The notes beneath the pieces are model-generated. The model saw nothing but the letters and a program-made list of their open reading frames with translations, ran no database searches and was not told the DNA's origin. A stretch of DNA of 64,000 nt from positions 171,289-235,288 of the forward strand of contig JAPJQL010000002.1 in NCBI GenBank assembly GCA_030825115.1. Reading direction: 5' to 3'. The stretch's first letter is position 1. Each line of letters opens with the position of its first letter. The DNA is from Lachnospiraceae bacterium (GTDB lineage Bacteria; Bacillota; Clostridia; Lachnospirales; Lachnospiraceae). This document shows, piece by piece, positions 23,757-31,829 of this stretch. Both the position numbers and the translations under genes were made by a program.

Positions 23757-26270
23757 TCACGTTTCACGGTCCACGGTAAACGACGTCTTACATATAACCG
23801 TTCGCTGCACGCCGTTATCACAATCATCATGTACCGTCTCGCACAGCACCGCCTGCTCCCGCATCACGTCCGCCAGGATCGCCTCCGCAATCCCTGCAGC
23901 CGTGTACTCCGAAGCACTCTTATATACCGGAAGCCCCAGTTCCTCTGCCACCTTTGTCGTAGAAGGCCCGATGGAAACCACCTTCGCATCAAACGTCCTG
24001 TATTCCGGCACCATCCCGCAAAAAGCGCGCACAGCCGAACCGCTTGCCACCGTCACATAATCCGCCTGTAAGACTGCGCGGTTCAGTTCATCACTGCGCC
24101 GTTCGTCCACCCACGTCTCATACAGAGCCACGTCTTCAAACGGAATGCCCGCCTTCTCAAGCTCTTTTGGCAGCACGGACACACCTTCCCTGGCGCGCAT
24201 CAGCAGCACCGCATCCTCCCTGCCAAGCTGTGGAATCCACTCTTTTGCCAAATCCGCCCCGGAAAATTTCGACGGCACAAAATCACACCGGATACCGTAA
24301 TCCGCCAGCGCCTTTGCCGTATTTTTCCCCACCGCGGCAAATTTGAGGTTCATAAGGCTTCGTATGTCCACGGAACATTTTTTCATCGTGTCAAAGAAGA
24401 TTTCCACACCATTTCCGCTGGTAAACACCACCCACCGGTATTTTGCAATATCGGAAAATGCGGCCTTCACCTTTTCATCCATCAATGGCATGTTCTCAAT
24501 CACGCTGATCGCAACTGTCTCCGCCCCCAGCGCATCAAGCTCCGCCTCCATCTCCTTTGCCATGTAACGGGTTCCCGTCACCAGCACCCGTTTTCCAGAC
24601 AAAGGCTTCTGTCCAAACCATGCAAGCTTATCCTCCAGAGAAACCACGTCTCCGACGACCGTGATGGCAGGAGTCTGGATCTGGCAGCGCGCCGCCTCCT
24701 CCACGATGTGTTCCAGCGTCGAAACCGCTTTTTTCTGCTTTGCCGTAGTCCCCTGCTGGATCACTGCGGCCGGAGTGTCTTTCGCTTTTCCATGTGCCAT
24801 CAGCTGCCCCGCTATCTTCCCCAGGTTCTTAAGTCCCATCAGAAAGATCAGCGTGCCCTCCTCTTTTGCCAGAGTCGCATAATCCAGCACCTCTTCTGCC
24901 TTATGCGCTCCCTCATGCCCCGTGATCACATGAAAAGAAGAAGCCATCTCCCGCTGCGTCACCGGGATTCCCGCATAGGCCGGAACGCTGTAGGAAGAGG
25001 AAATCCCCGGCACCACCTCAAATGGTATGCCGTGCTTTTGCAGCTCCATCGCTTCTTCACCGCCGCGCCCGAAGATAAAGGGGTCGCCGCCCTTCAGCCT
25101 TACCACATATTTCCCCAGCTTCGCCTGCTCCACCAGCAGAGCGTTGATCTGGTCCTGGGTCAGATAATGGTTGCTGGAACGTTTTCCGCCATAAAAAAGC
25201 TCGGCATCCAGCCTTGCCTCGTTCAGAATCGATCCGGAGATCAGATTATCATAGACGATGACATCCGCCCGGCGCACACACTCCAGCCCCCGCTGCGTAA
25301 ACAGCCCTGCATCCCCGGGTCCTGCGCCCACCAGGGATACCTTCTGGTAACGCACCTGCATTGCCAGGTCGTCCGCCAGCGCTTTTGCAGACTCTTCCAG
25401 ATCCGCGGGACCCTGTACCGCCGTTTCCAATCCCGCCGCTATGTCCCTGCTGCCTTTTTTGTACACCGGATGCTTCCCATCTGCCGCATACATCGCCGAC
25501 ATCACAAGCCTGCCGCCTGCTCTCCGGCAGTAAGCCCCGCAAGGCGCATTGCAGCCGCCTCCAAGCACCGTCAGATACTCCCGCTCCGCAGCCAGCATCG
25601 CCGCAGCCTCCGCCGAATGGATCGCCGCCATCACTTCCGCCAGCTCTCCCTCGCGGATCTCCACAGCCAGGATTCCCTGCCCCGGCGCAGGGATGAACTG
25701 CTCCTTGTCAAGATATTCCAGATGAAGCCCCTCCGGCGCATCAAGCCCAAGACGCTTAAGCCCTGCCGCAGCCAGCAGAATCCCGTCGTATTCACCGTCA
25801 CACAATTTCCCGAGTCTCGTCTGCACGTTTCCGCGCAGCAGCTTCACCCGAACCTGCGGATTCAGCTTCCTGATCTGCAGTTCGCGCCTCAGGCTGCTGG
25901 TTCCGATCACGCTGCCTGCCGGAAGTTCCCTGGCCTGGATGCCGCTTCTCGTGATCAGCACATCGCCAGGGTCTTCCCGGTCAAGCACCGCTCCAAGGGC
26001 CAGCCCTTTTGGAAACTCCATCGGCATATCCTTGGCGCTGTGTACCGCCATGTCCACGCTCCCGTCCAGAAGCGCATCCTCCAGCTCTTTCGTAAACACG
26101 CCCTTTCCGCCAAATGAAGTCAGGGAGCGGTCCAAAATCTTATCTCCCTTGGTGCTCATCGGCACCAGCTCTATCTCCATCTCAGAAAACTTCGTCTGAA
26201 TCATATCCCGCACCAGTTCTGTCTGAACCATTGCAAGCCTGCTCTTTCTTGTTCCAATCCGAATCTTCAT
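23757..26270 (-). CDS. HemC-CobA-HemD triple fusion (porphobilinogen deaminase, SUMT, uroporphyrinogen-III synthase)
   Basis: An 837-residue protein carrying three consecutive pathway enzymes. Residues 1-300 are hydroxymethylbilane synthase, with T-S-S-L-R-R at 124-129 and the dipyrromethane-binding cysteine C240 in G-G-G-C-N-A-P. Residues about 308-555 are uroporphyrinogen-III C-methyltransferase, with V-G-A-G-P-G-D, the R-L-K-G-G-D-P-F-I-F-G-R-G-G-E-E motif at 391-406 and V-P-G-I-S-S near 420. Residues 558-837 are uroporphyrinogen-III synthase, starting L-S-G-K-R-V-L-V-T-G-T. All three parts look intact. The start at 26270 follows GGGAG; it is the first gene of the operon, so porphobilinogen is taken to precorrin-2 by one polypeptide. 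Confidence 0.92.
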   Translation of the reverse strand: MKIRIGTRKSRLAMVQTELVRDMIQTKFSEMEIELVPMSTKGDKILDRSLTSFGGKGVFTKELEDALLDGSVDMAVHSAKDMPMEFPKGLALGAVLDREDPGDVLITRSGIQARELPAGSVIGTSSLRRELQIRKLNPQVRVKLLRGNVQTRLGKLCDGEYDGILLAAAGLKRLGLDAPEGLHLEYLDKEQFIPAPGQGILAVEIREGELAEVMAAIHSAEAAAMLAAEREYLTVLGGGCNAPCGAYCRRAGGRLVMSAMYAADGKHPVYKKGSRDIAAGLETAVQGPADLEESAKALADDLAMQVRYQKVSLVGAGPGDAGLFTQRGLECVRRADVIVYDNLISGSILNEARLDAELFYGGKRSSNHYLTQDQINALLVEQAKLGKYVVRLKGGDPFIFGRGGEEAMELQKHGIPFEVVPGISSSYSVPAYAGIPVTQREMASSFHVITGHEGAHKAEEVLDYATLAKEEGTLIFLMGLKNLGKIAGQLMAHGKAKDTPAAVIQQGTTAKQKKAVSTLEHIVEEAARCQIQTPAITVVGDVVSLEDKLAWFGQKPLSGKRVLVTGTRYMAKEMEAELDALGAETVAISVIENMPLMDEKVKAAFSDIAKYRWVVFTSGNGVEIFFDTMKKCSVDIRSLMNLKFAAVGKNTAKALADYGIRCDFVPSKFSGADLAKEWIPQLGREDAVLLMRAREGVSVLPKELEKAGIPFEDVALYETWVDERRSDELNRAVLQADYVTVASGSAVRAFCGMVPEYRTFDAKVVSIGPSTTKVAEELGLPVYKSASEYTAAGIAEAILADVMREQAVLCETVHDDCDNGVQRTVICKTSFTVDRET

Positions 26271-26308
26271 CCTGCTCCCTCTCTCCATGCATATTACCAG
26301 TCCCATAC

Positions 26309-26337
26309 AGTATACAATTCTTCCTTACAAAACTCAA
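26309..26337 (-). promoter_or_regulatory. Putative promoter of the siroheme operon
   Basis: On the minus strand TTGAGT (26337-26332) and TATACT (26314-26309) with a 17-base spacer, starting transcription about 30 bases before the hemC-cobA-hemD start. The -35 overlaps the base of the upstream asr terminator stem. Confidence 0.45.
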
Positions 26338-26358
26338 GCCCGCCATACGCCGGCGGGC
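26338..26358 (-). terminator. Hairpin terminator after asrC
   Basis: A seven-base GC stem (26338-26344 with 26352-26358) with a seven-base loop, followed on the minus strand by TTGAGTTTTG. It lies 27 bases after the asrC stop. The T run is imperfect, so read-through into the siroheme operon is possible. Confidence 0.6.
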
Positions 26359-26384
26359 CTGAAATTTTATCCAATATATTCTTT

Positions 26385-27449
26385 TTATGCCTGTGGGCCT
26401 GCATGTTTGTGCTGAGACAGCGGCATTACGTGCATATTGCCGCGCTGCTCATTCTCTGCCCAGTAGATGTCATCTGCCATCTTAGCTTCCGGATTGAACT
26501 CAACACCTTCAAAGATGTGTTTTACGAACTCTTTGTAGCCGACACGGTCGATCAGATGTCCGCCATGCAGGTACTCCGGCTTGTAATCCAGCGCCCATGC
26601 AGAGAACTTCTGCCAGTTTGCGAACATGCCAAGTACAACATCCTCGTCTACCCAGTTCAGGAACAGCTTGCCGGAACGCGGGTTCTGCTTGCCGGTACGG
26701 CCGCCCAGAGTCACGCGGTACAGTTTCTTCGGGTTTCTGGTCCATGCGCTGGTCGGGCAGATCAGTACGCACTCGCCACAGCCTACACAGCAGCAGGCAT
26801 CTTTATCGATCTTGCCGTCCTTGTTCAGGGACAGAACGCCGGTTGCGTGATGCTCGCAGGCTTTCGCACATGCGCCGCAGCCGATACAACGGTCATAGTC
26901 ATATACCATCTTGTTGATGCCCATAACGCCGAAATCGTTGAAGTTTGCCTTTACACAGTCGTTCGGACAGCCTGCAACTGCAACTTTGATATGGTAATGG
27001 GACGGGAAGATCAGCTTCTCGATCTTTCTTGCCATCTCGTAGGTATTGATATTGCCCTTGATACAATGTGCATTACCGATACAGGACATGATATTACGAG
27101 CGCCGATGGTCGGATAGCCGTGGTCTACGTCGTACTCAGCCGGCTGGCCTGCGATCGTCTCCATGTCAACACCACACATCTGGATATCAACATCTTCGAT
27201 ATACTCTTTAATCTTTTTATTGCATGCTTCAATATTCTCGTATTTGATCCCCGGTACGTTCAGGGTCTGTCTGGTACCGATATGGAAGGTTCCATTACCA
27301 TAAGTCTCACACAGCTCCTGCACCAGACCCAGATGCTTTGCATTGATCAGACCACCAGGAACACGTAACTGCAGCATGAATTCTCCTGCTACTTTGGACT
27401 GTCTATAACAGTTCACACGGACTTTCTTAACATCAATATCGTGATTCAT
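26385..27449 (-). CDS. asrC: Anaerobic sulfite reductase subunit C (siroheme, 4Fe-4S)
   Basis: The catalytic subunit that reduces sulfite to sulfide with siroheme. The 354-residue protein has a nitrite/sulfite reductase ferredoxin-like part with G-T-R-Q-T-L-N near residue 58, cysteines for the siroheme-coupled cluster in C-I-G-N-A-H-C and A-V-A-G-C-P-N-D-C near 123-163, and two ferredoxin-like cluster sites C-I-G-C-G-A-C-A-K-A-C and C-V-G-C-G-E-C-V-L-I-C-P near 192-230. It is third in asrA-asrB-asrC. The adjacent siroheme operon supplies its prosthetic group. Confidence 0.93.
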   Translation of the reverse strand: MNHDIDVKKVRVNCYRQSKVAGEFMLQLRVPGGLINAKHLGLVQELCETYGNGTFHIGTRQTLNVPGIKYENIEACNKKIKEYIEDVDIQMCGVDMETIAGQPAEYDVDHGYPTIGARNIMSCIGNAHCIKGNINTYEMARKIEKLIFPSHYHIKVAVAGCPNDCVKANFNDFGVMGINKMVYDYDRCIGCGACAKACEHHATGVLSLNKDGKIDKDACCCVGCGECVLICPTSAWTRNPKKLYRVTLGGRTGKQNPRSGKLFLNWVDEDVVLGMFANWQKFSAWALDYKPEYLHGGHLIDRVGYKEFVKHIFEGVEFNPEAKMADDIYWAENEQRGNMHVMPLSQHKHAGPQA

Positions 27450-27469
27450 ATATTCTTACGCTCCCTTCC

Positions 27470-28261
27470 TTAGTCTACCAGATATTTTGCCTGGGTGTAG
27501 TTAAATACCGGGCCATCCAGACATACATATACTTCGTCGATACGGCAATGTCCGCACTTACCAACTGCACAGGACATCTTACGCTCGAAGGATACCCAGA
27601 TCTTCTCATCCGGAACGCCGCACTTGCTGCACTCGATTCCGGTGAACTTCATCATTGGCGGCGGTCCAACGATCACTACCTCGTAGTTATCGCCAAAGCT
27701 TGCCCAGTCAACTTTGGAAACGAACTCCGTAACAAAGCCGGTGTTCCATCCCTCTTTCTTGTCTGCATCCAGAGTGTACATGGTGGTGAATTTATCTTTC
27801 CATGTCTCCAGCTCGCCCTTGAATACGATACCTTCTTCGTTCTTGAAACCGCTGATCAGCGTAACGCTCTCTACATAACCAGGATTGTTGTAGAACAGGT
27901 TCAGCATACTTCTTACAGGAGCCAGACCAGTACCTCCGGTGATGACTACCATATGTTTGCCCTTAAACTGCTCTACCGGCCAGCCCTTGCCATATGCGCC
28001 GCGCAAAAACAGAGTGTCGCCCGGGCGCTTCTGGAAGATTTCATCGGTTACCTTACCTACGGAACGGATCGTAAAGTCCATCCAGCCGTCGCCGAATGCA
28101 CTTACAGAGATCGGCGCCTCGCCAACCTTCGGGATGGAAAGCTGTAAGAACTGTCCGTGCTCCGGTTTGATATCGGTTTCTACTTTAAATGTATACTCCA
28201 GCAGACTCTCTTTTGTGATATCCAGAATCTTGCATGGAACTGGTTTAATAATGTTATTCAT
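27470..28261 (-). CDS. asrB: Anaerobic sulfite reductase subunit B (FAD/NAD(P)H, 2Fe-2S)
   Basis: Electron-transfer subunit that takes electrons from NADH. The 263-residue protein has the ferredoxin-NADP reductase layout: flavin-binding barrel in the first 100 residues, the nucleotide motif V-I-T-G-G-T-G-L-A-P-V-R near 105-116, and a C-terminal 2Fe-2S site (M-S-C-A-V-G-K-C-G-H-C-R, then a cysteine in Y-V-C-L-D-G-P-V-F). The ATG at 28261 follows AAGGGGG; a longer frame extends into asrA. It lies 16 bases after asrA and 20 before asrC. Confidence 0.93.
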   Translation of the reverse strand: MNNIIKPVPCKILDITKESLLEYTFKVETDIKPEHGQFLQLSIPKVGEAPISVSAFGDGWMDFTIRSVGKVTDEIFQKRPGDTLFLRGAYGKGWPVEQFKGKHMVVITGGTGLAPVRSMLNLFYNNPGYVESVTLISGFKNEEGIVFKGELETWKDKFTTMYTLDADKKEGWNTGFVTEFVSKVDWASFGDNYEVVIVGPPPMMKFTGIECSKCGVPDEKIWVSFERKMSCAVGKCGHCRIDEVYVCLDGPVFNYTQAKYLVD

Positions 28262-28277
28262 CTGTATGTCCCCCTTC

Positions 28278-29312
28278 CTACTTGCCTTCTTCTGCAACGA
28301 TTTCGTCGATTGCCTTTGCCATCTTTCTCACAGTTGCCGTGATGGAGATGAACTCCGGACATCTGCTGGTACAACGTCCACAGCCTACGCACATATGGTA
28401 ATCCTCAAAACGTGCCTTGTAGTCGTGGAACTTGTGGAGAACTTTATAACGCATTCTCTCAGCTGCAGTCTTGCGGAACACATGTCCGCCGGCCATATCG
28501 GTGAAACCTTCAATCTGGCAGGAAGCGGTGGTTCTCTTTCTCTCACCTACATTGCTGTTCTCATTGTAGATGACATCTGTGGTCGTGAAACAGGTACAGG
28601 TGCTGCATGCAACCGTACATGCGCCACAGGAAACACAGCGCTTGTTGTATTCATTCCACATCGGATGGTTTTTCAGCTTTGTCAGGACTTCCTTGTTCGG
28701 AATCTCCGGAATCTCCAGCTCGATCTGGTTCTTCTCGATGAACTCCGGTGTGAAGTCGCATGCGGAGGAGTCAGCAAACAGGGATGCAAATGCTTCGTCT
28801 TTCACCTCAACAGACAGCTCGCCCTCTCCGGCGCGTACTGCCAGCGCATAGTCGTCCGCTTTGTTGGAACCCATGCTTACGCAGAAGCAGGTATCCCAGC
28901 CTTCGGTACACTCGATCATGACGATCTTTACTTTTTCATTCATTCTCTGATAATACATATCAGCGAATCCACCATTCTGAAGGTAGATCTTCTCCTGATG
29001 ATGCTGTGCGTTGATATCACACGGACGCATGAAGATCAGCAGCTTTTTGCTGGTAGCCTTGCTCTCACGGAATTCGTCTTCGGTGAAGTAGAACAGGGAC
29101 TGGGTAATCGGGCTTAATACTTCCTTTGCCGGATAGTCTGACTTCTCCTTAAACTCGATCTCCTCTACTGTCGATACCTTATCATATTTGATGATGTCCG
29201 TATCAGAGTACCGGCCCTTCCCGGCAAATCTTTTCGGAGCCCAGATCTCGTATTCATCCTGGAGCTTGTCAAAGATTTTATTCACTTCTTCGAAGCTTAC
29301 TTTGTATCCCAT
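28278..29312 (-). CDS. asrA: Anaerobic sulfite reductase subunit A (4Fe-4S)
   Basis: Iron-sulfur subunit of the cytoplasmic AsrABC complex. The 344-residue protein carries the R-P-C-D-I-N-A motif near residue 95, C-T-E-G-W-D-T-C-F-C-V-S-M-G near 135-148, and two ferredoxin-type clusters: C-V-S-C-G-A-C-T-V-A-C-S-T-C near 228-241 and C-V-G-C-G-R-C-T-S-R-C-P near 305-316. AAAAGGAGG precedes the ATG. It is the first gene of the operon. Sulfide made here could feed cysteine synthesis or be a respiratory product. Confidence 0.93.
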   Translation of the reverse strand: MGYKVSFEEVNKIFDKLQDEYEIWAPKRFAGKGRYSDTDIIKYDKVSTVEEIEFKEKSDYPAKEVLSPITQSLFYFTEDEFRESKATSKKLLIFMRPCDINAQHHQEKIYLQNGGFADMYYQRMNEKVKIVMIECTEGWDTCFCVSMGSNKADDYALAVRAGEGELSVEVKDEAFASLFADSSACDFTPEFIEKNQIELEIPEIPNKEVLTKLKNHPMWNEYNKRCVSCGACTVACSTCTCFTTTDVIYNENSNVGERKRTTASCQIEGFTDMAGGHVFRKTAAERMRYKVLHKFHDYKARFEDYHMCVGCGRCTSRCPEFISITATVRKMAKAIDEIVAEEGK

Positions 29313-29351
29313 ACTTTCTTATCCTCCTTTTGATCTTAGGTGTAACAAACC

Positions 29352-29376
29352 CTGCCCGGTTCCCCGCTCCGGGCAG
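29352..29376 (-). terminator. Hairpin in the assT-asrA interval (terminator or asr leader)
   Basis: An eight-base perfect stem (29376-29369 with 29359-29352) and nine-base loop, followed on the minus strand by GGTTTGTT. It could end assT transcription weakly or, if the asr promoter lies upstream near 29400-29460, act as a leader attenuator. Confidence 0.45.
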
Positions 29377-29403
29377 AGTCACTCTTAAATTACTGTTATA
29401 ATT

Positions 29404-29449
29404 TTATCATAGTTGATGATTTTTATCATTATCTTTTTTCTTATGATAA
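29404..29449. promoter_or_regulatory. Repeated TTATCAT motifs upstream of asrA (putative operator region)
   Basis: TTATCAT occurs at 29404-29410 and 29423-29429 and inverted as ATGATAA at 29443-29449, the last within the near-palindrome CTTATGATAAG. The stretch is AT-rich, 90-140 bases before asrA, where its promoter should be. The cognate regulator is unknown. Confidence 0.35.
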
Positions 29450-29477
29450 GCAAATTTCTGCTAATGGCTGGACATGC

Positions 29478-31403
29478 TTAACAATGGATCTGAACCCCGG
29501 TCTCATATTTCTTGTCATCTACGATCACGCGGACATCATATGTTCCGGAAAGACCGTTCTTGTTAATCGCGGTCCTGGTGTTTCTCTCGTCAGAATCCAG
29601 GAAAGTTCCGCAGCACATTGCCAGGAACGGAACTGCCGTGGTGGAGATGAAGTATCTGTGCTTCTCCTCACCCTGCTCCAGCATCAGCATAACCAGCTGG
29701 CCTTTTTCGAATCTGGAGAAGAAGGTGAAGCGGTCCTCCTCATCCTCGATTCTTGCTCCGCAGCTCTCCGGCAGCATCTCGCCGCAGGACTCCAGCGGAA
29801 TATCGGTCTCAAATTCTTTCGTTACGCCCATAGAGCCAAGAAGCTGTCCTCTGCCCAGCTCCAGATTGATGCCGTCGCTGTACAGTTTCAGTTTCTCGCC
29901 GCGGTAGTAGTTGCCCGGCACATGCAGTTCCAGCATCTTTTTGTTGTCCGCGATCTCTACGGTGATGGAGTGGAGGGAACCGCCCGCATCCTTTGCAAAT
30001 GCGCCCAGGGCCTCGGACGGGTTGCCGTCTTTGTCATAGGCGATACCGCCGGAGTGAACCATATAGTGCCCCTCATTGTAGTACTCCACGTTACAGATAT
30101 ACGGGGAGAAGAACTCCGCGCCTCTGTCCTTACCGTACTCCCAAACCTGCTCGATCGTCATATCGTCGGTGTTGATCCTGTAGCGGACGCCTCTGGAGTA
30201 ATTGTCTTTTGCAGCAAGCTGATGCTCGGTGTCTGCCTTCTTCGCACCGTAGTGGTGGTTGTCGAAGCACATCACATCACCGTTCGGAGTGATCACACAT
30301 GCGTGCTGCTCATACTGCCATCCAAAGTTGTTGCCAACCGGAGTAAAGGTATATTTCTTTAAGGTCTCCTGAAGCTCTTCCGGCCAGCCCGTCGGATCGG
30401 TGATCAGCCAGTTGATGTCGCCGGTCTCATAATCAATGTTCATCATACAGTCCATATGACGGCCGGAGAAAGTCATGGAGTTGGTGTTCTTGTCATACCA
30501 TACGGCATTGTTGTGGAACCAGTCATGTGCAGACCAGCTTCCGGACTGACCGATGCCCTTGGTGTTAAACCACTTGGAAGCGTCTTCGCTCAGATCGCCA
30601 AACGCCTTCTGGAAGGACTCTTTATAATCCCATTTGCGCAGGATCTCGCCGGTGTTGCGGTCTAAGAGCACGCACATATCCTCTACGGTCTCGCTGTTTA
30701 AATCCTCGGTCAGGCACAGCAGGTTGCCGTCTTCCATCTCGAACTCATCATGATGGTAGCCGCCCGGCACACGGTACTCTTTGTAGATCTTGCCGCAGGG
30801 GCTGATCTCATACAGGCCGGACATATAGTACGGCATCTGGATAATACGGCTGGAACCCATGATCAGGTTGCCGTTTTTCAGTCTCTTTACGTCGAATACG
30901 CACGGCACGTTCATATGCCATCTCACATCCCCCGCATAGTCGAATGCAGAAGCCAGGTCCTCTCCTGCCGGAGATACCAGGATCACATTGTCCTGCAGGT
31001 ATTCCGGCGTGGTGTCCATCGAATAGATAACTTCCTTGCCGTCAAATACGTCTGGTACCATGATCTCGATCGTATTGGATGCCCCTCTGTAAAGTCTGAT
31101 CTCCACTTTATTGTTGTAATCGGAGTACAGGCCTACGATCGGAAGCACATGTTTCTTCGCCTTCGGGAAGGTATGGGAAATGTTGCCCTGCGGGGTCTTG
31201 CCCTTTACGGTCACGGTAACCGCTACCTCTTCCTCCGTATTGAAGCAAACCACTGCGGAAAGCGGATTTACCAGATACAGGTTATATTTTACCAACGGGT
31301 TCTCGATGGTGTAATTTCCTGCCTCAAACTCTTTTAACATTGCTTCCTCTGCATCGCCCTGACGGTCGATCAGATGCTTGCTGAATGTGTACTGAACTGC
31401 CAT
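29478..31403 (-). CDS. Arylsulfate sulfotransferase (AssT family), no signal peptide
   Basis: Transfers sulfate from a phenolic sulfate ester to another phenol without PAPS. The 641-residue protein has an N-terminal beta-sandwich domain (to about 130) and then a propeller domain with the family histidines in G-G-Y-H-H-D-E near 221, H-D-W-F-H-N-N-A-V-W-Y near 298-308, F-S-G-R-H near 319 and the E-Q-H-A-C-V-I segment near 370. The N-terminus M-A-V-Q-Y-T-F-S-K-H has no signal peptide, unlike the periplasmic E. coli enzyme, so it is probably cytoplasmic. It lies 31 bases after trxA. Gut clostridia are known to have such enzymes acting on phenolic sulfates. Confidence 0.88.
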   Translation of the reverse strand: MAVQYTFSKHLIDRQGDAEEAMLKEFEAGNYTIENPLVKYNLYLVNPLSAVVCFNTEEEVAVTVTVKGKTPQGNISHTFPKAKKHVLPIVGLYSDYNNKVEIRLYRGASNTIEIMVPDVFDGKEVIYSMDTTPEYLQDNVILVSPAGEDLASAFDYAGDVRWHMNVPCVFDVKRLKNGNLIMGSSRIIQMPYYMSGLYEISPCGKIYKEYRVPGGYHHDEFEMEDGNLLCLTEDLNSETVEDMCVLLDRNTGEILRKWDYKESFQKAFGDLSEDASKWFNTKGIGQSGSWSAHDWFHNNAVWYDKNTNSMTFSGRHMDCMMNIDYETGDINWLITDPTGWPEELQETLKKYTFTPVGNNFGWQYEQHACVITPNGDVMCFDNHHYGAKKADTEHQLAAKDNYSRGVRYRINTDDMTIEQVWEYGKDRGAEFFSPYICNVEYYNEGHYMVHSGGIAYDKDGNPSEALGAFAKDAGGSLHSITVEIADNKKMLELHVPGNYYRGEKLKLYSDGINLELGRGQLLGSMGVTKEFETDIPLESCGEMLPESCGARIEDEEDRFTFFSRFEKGQLVMLMLEQGEEKHRYFISTTAVPFLAMCCGTFLDSDERNTRTAINKNGLSGTYDVRVIVDDKKYETGVQIHC

Positions 31404-31434
31404 GTGTATTCCCTCCTCTTAAAATTAGCTCTGC

Positions 31435-31746
31435 CTATTTGTTGTCCTGGATCATTTTCACGATCACCGGTTTCTGCTGTAAGCCCTGAAGACGTCCTGC
31501 CTCAACGCCGTCTTTCAGCAGCACCAGGGTCGGATATCCGGTCACGCCGTACTCTGCGGTCAGTTCCTTATTCTGGTCGAAATCTATTTTAAGGATGGTC
31601 AGGTCATCGCCGAACTCCTTCTCCACATCTTTAAGTACGAAGCCCAGCATCTTGCACGGCCCGCATGTGGTAGAGAAGAAGTCTGCCAGCACCAGACCGG
31701 TCCCGCAAAGTTCTTTAAATTCTGCACTGTTTACTTCTTTTAACAT
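31435..31746 (-). CDS. trxA: Thioredoxin
   Basis: A 103-residue thioredoxin. The active site C-G-P-C is at 28-31, preceded by F-F-S-T-T instead of the usual F-W-A-x-W, a small deviation; the cis-proline is in G-Y-P-T-L-V. GAGGAGG lies nine bases before the ATG at 31746. It sits between trxB and assT on the same strand and should form the reduction chain NADPH-TrxB-TrxA. A dedicated role in keeping AssT or AsrABC reduced is inference from position. Confidence 0.9.
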   Translation of the reverse strand: MLKEVNSAEFKELCGTGLVLADFFSTTCGPCKMLGFVLKDVEKEFGDDLTILKIDFDQNKELTAEYGVTGYPTLVLLKDGVEAGRLQGLQQKPVIVKMIQDNK

Positions 31747-31829
31747 GATTCGTTCCTCCTCGTTCTTTTGCATGGATTAAGTTTATCGTAACAGTTCAGC
31801 GGTGCTCAAATCATCCGCCAAACAGTCAG

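Noticed and set aside
24708..26117. 469-codon plus-strand ORF opposite hemC-cobA-hemD
   Set aside because: It is antisense to a gene with intact catalytic motifs; its product is His/Arg/Pro-rich as expected of a shadow frame in GC-rich DNA.
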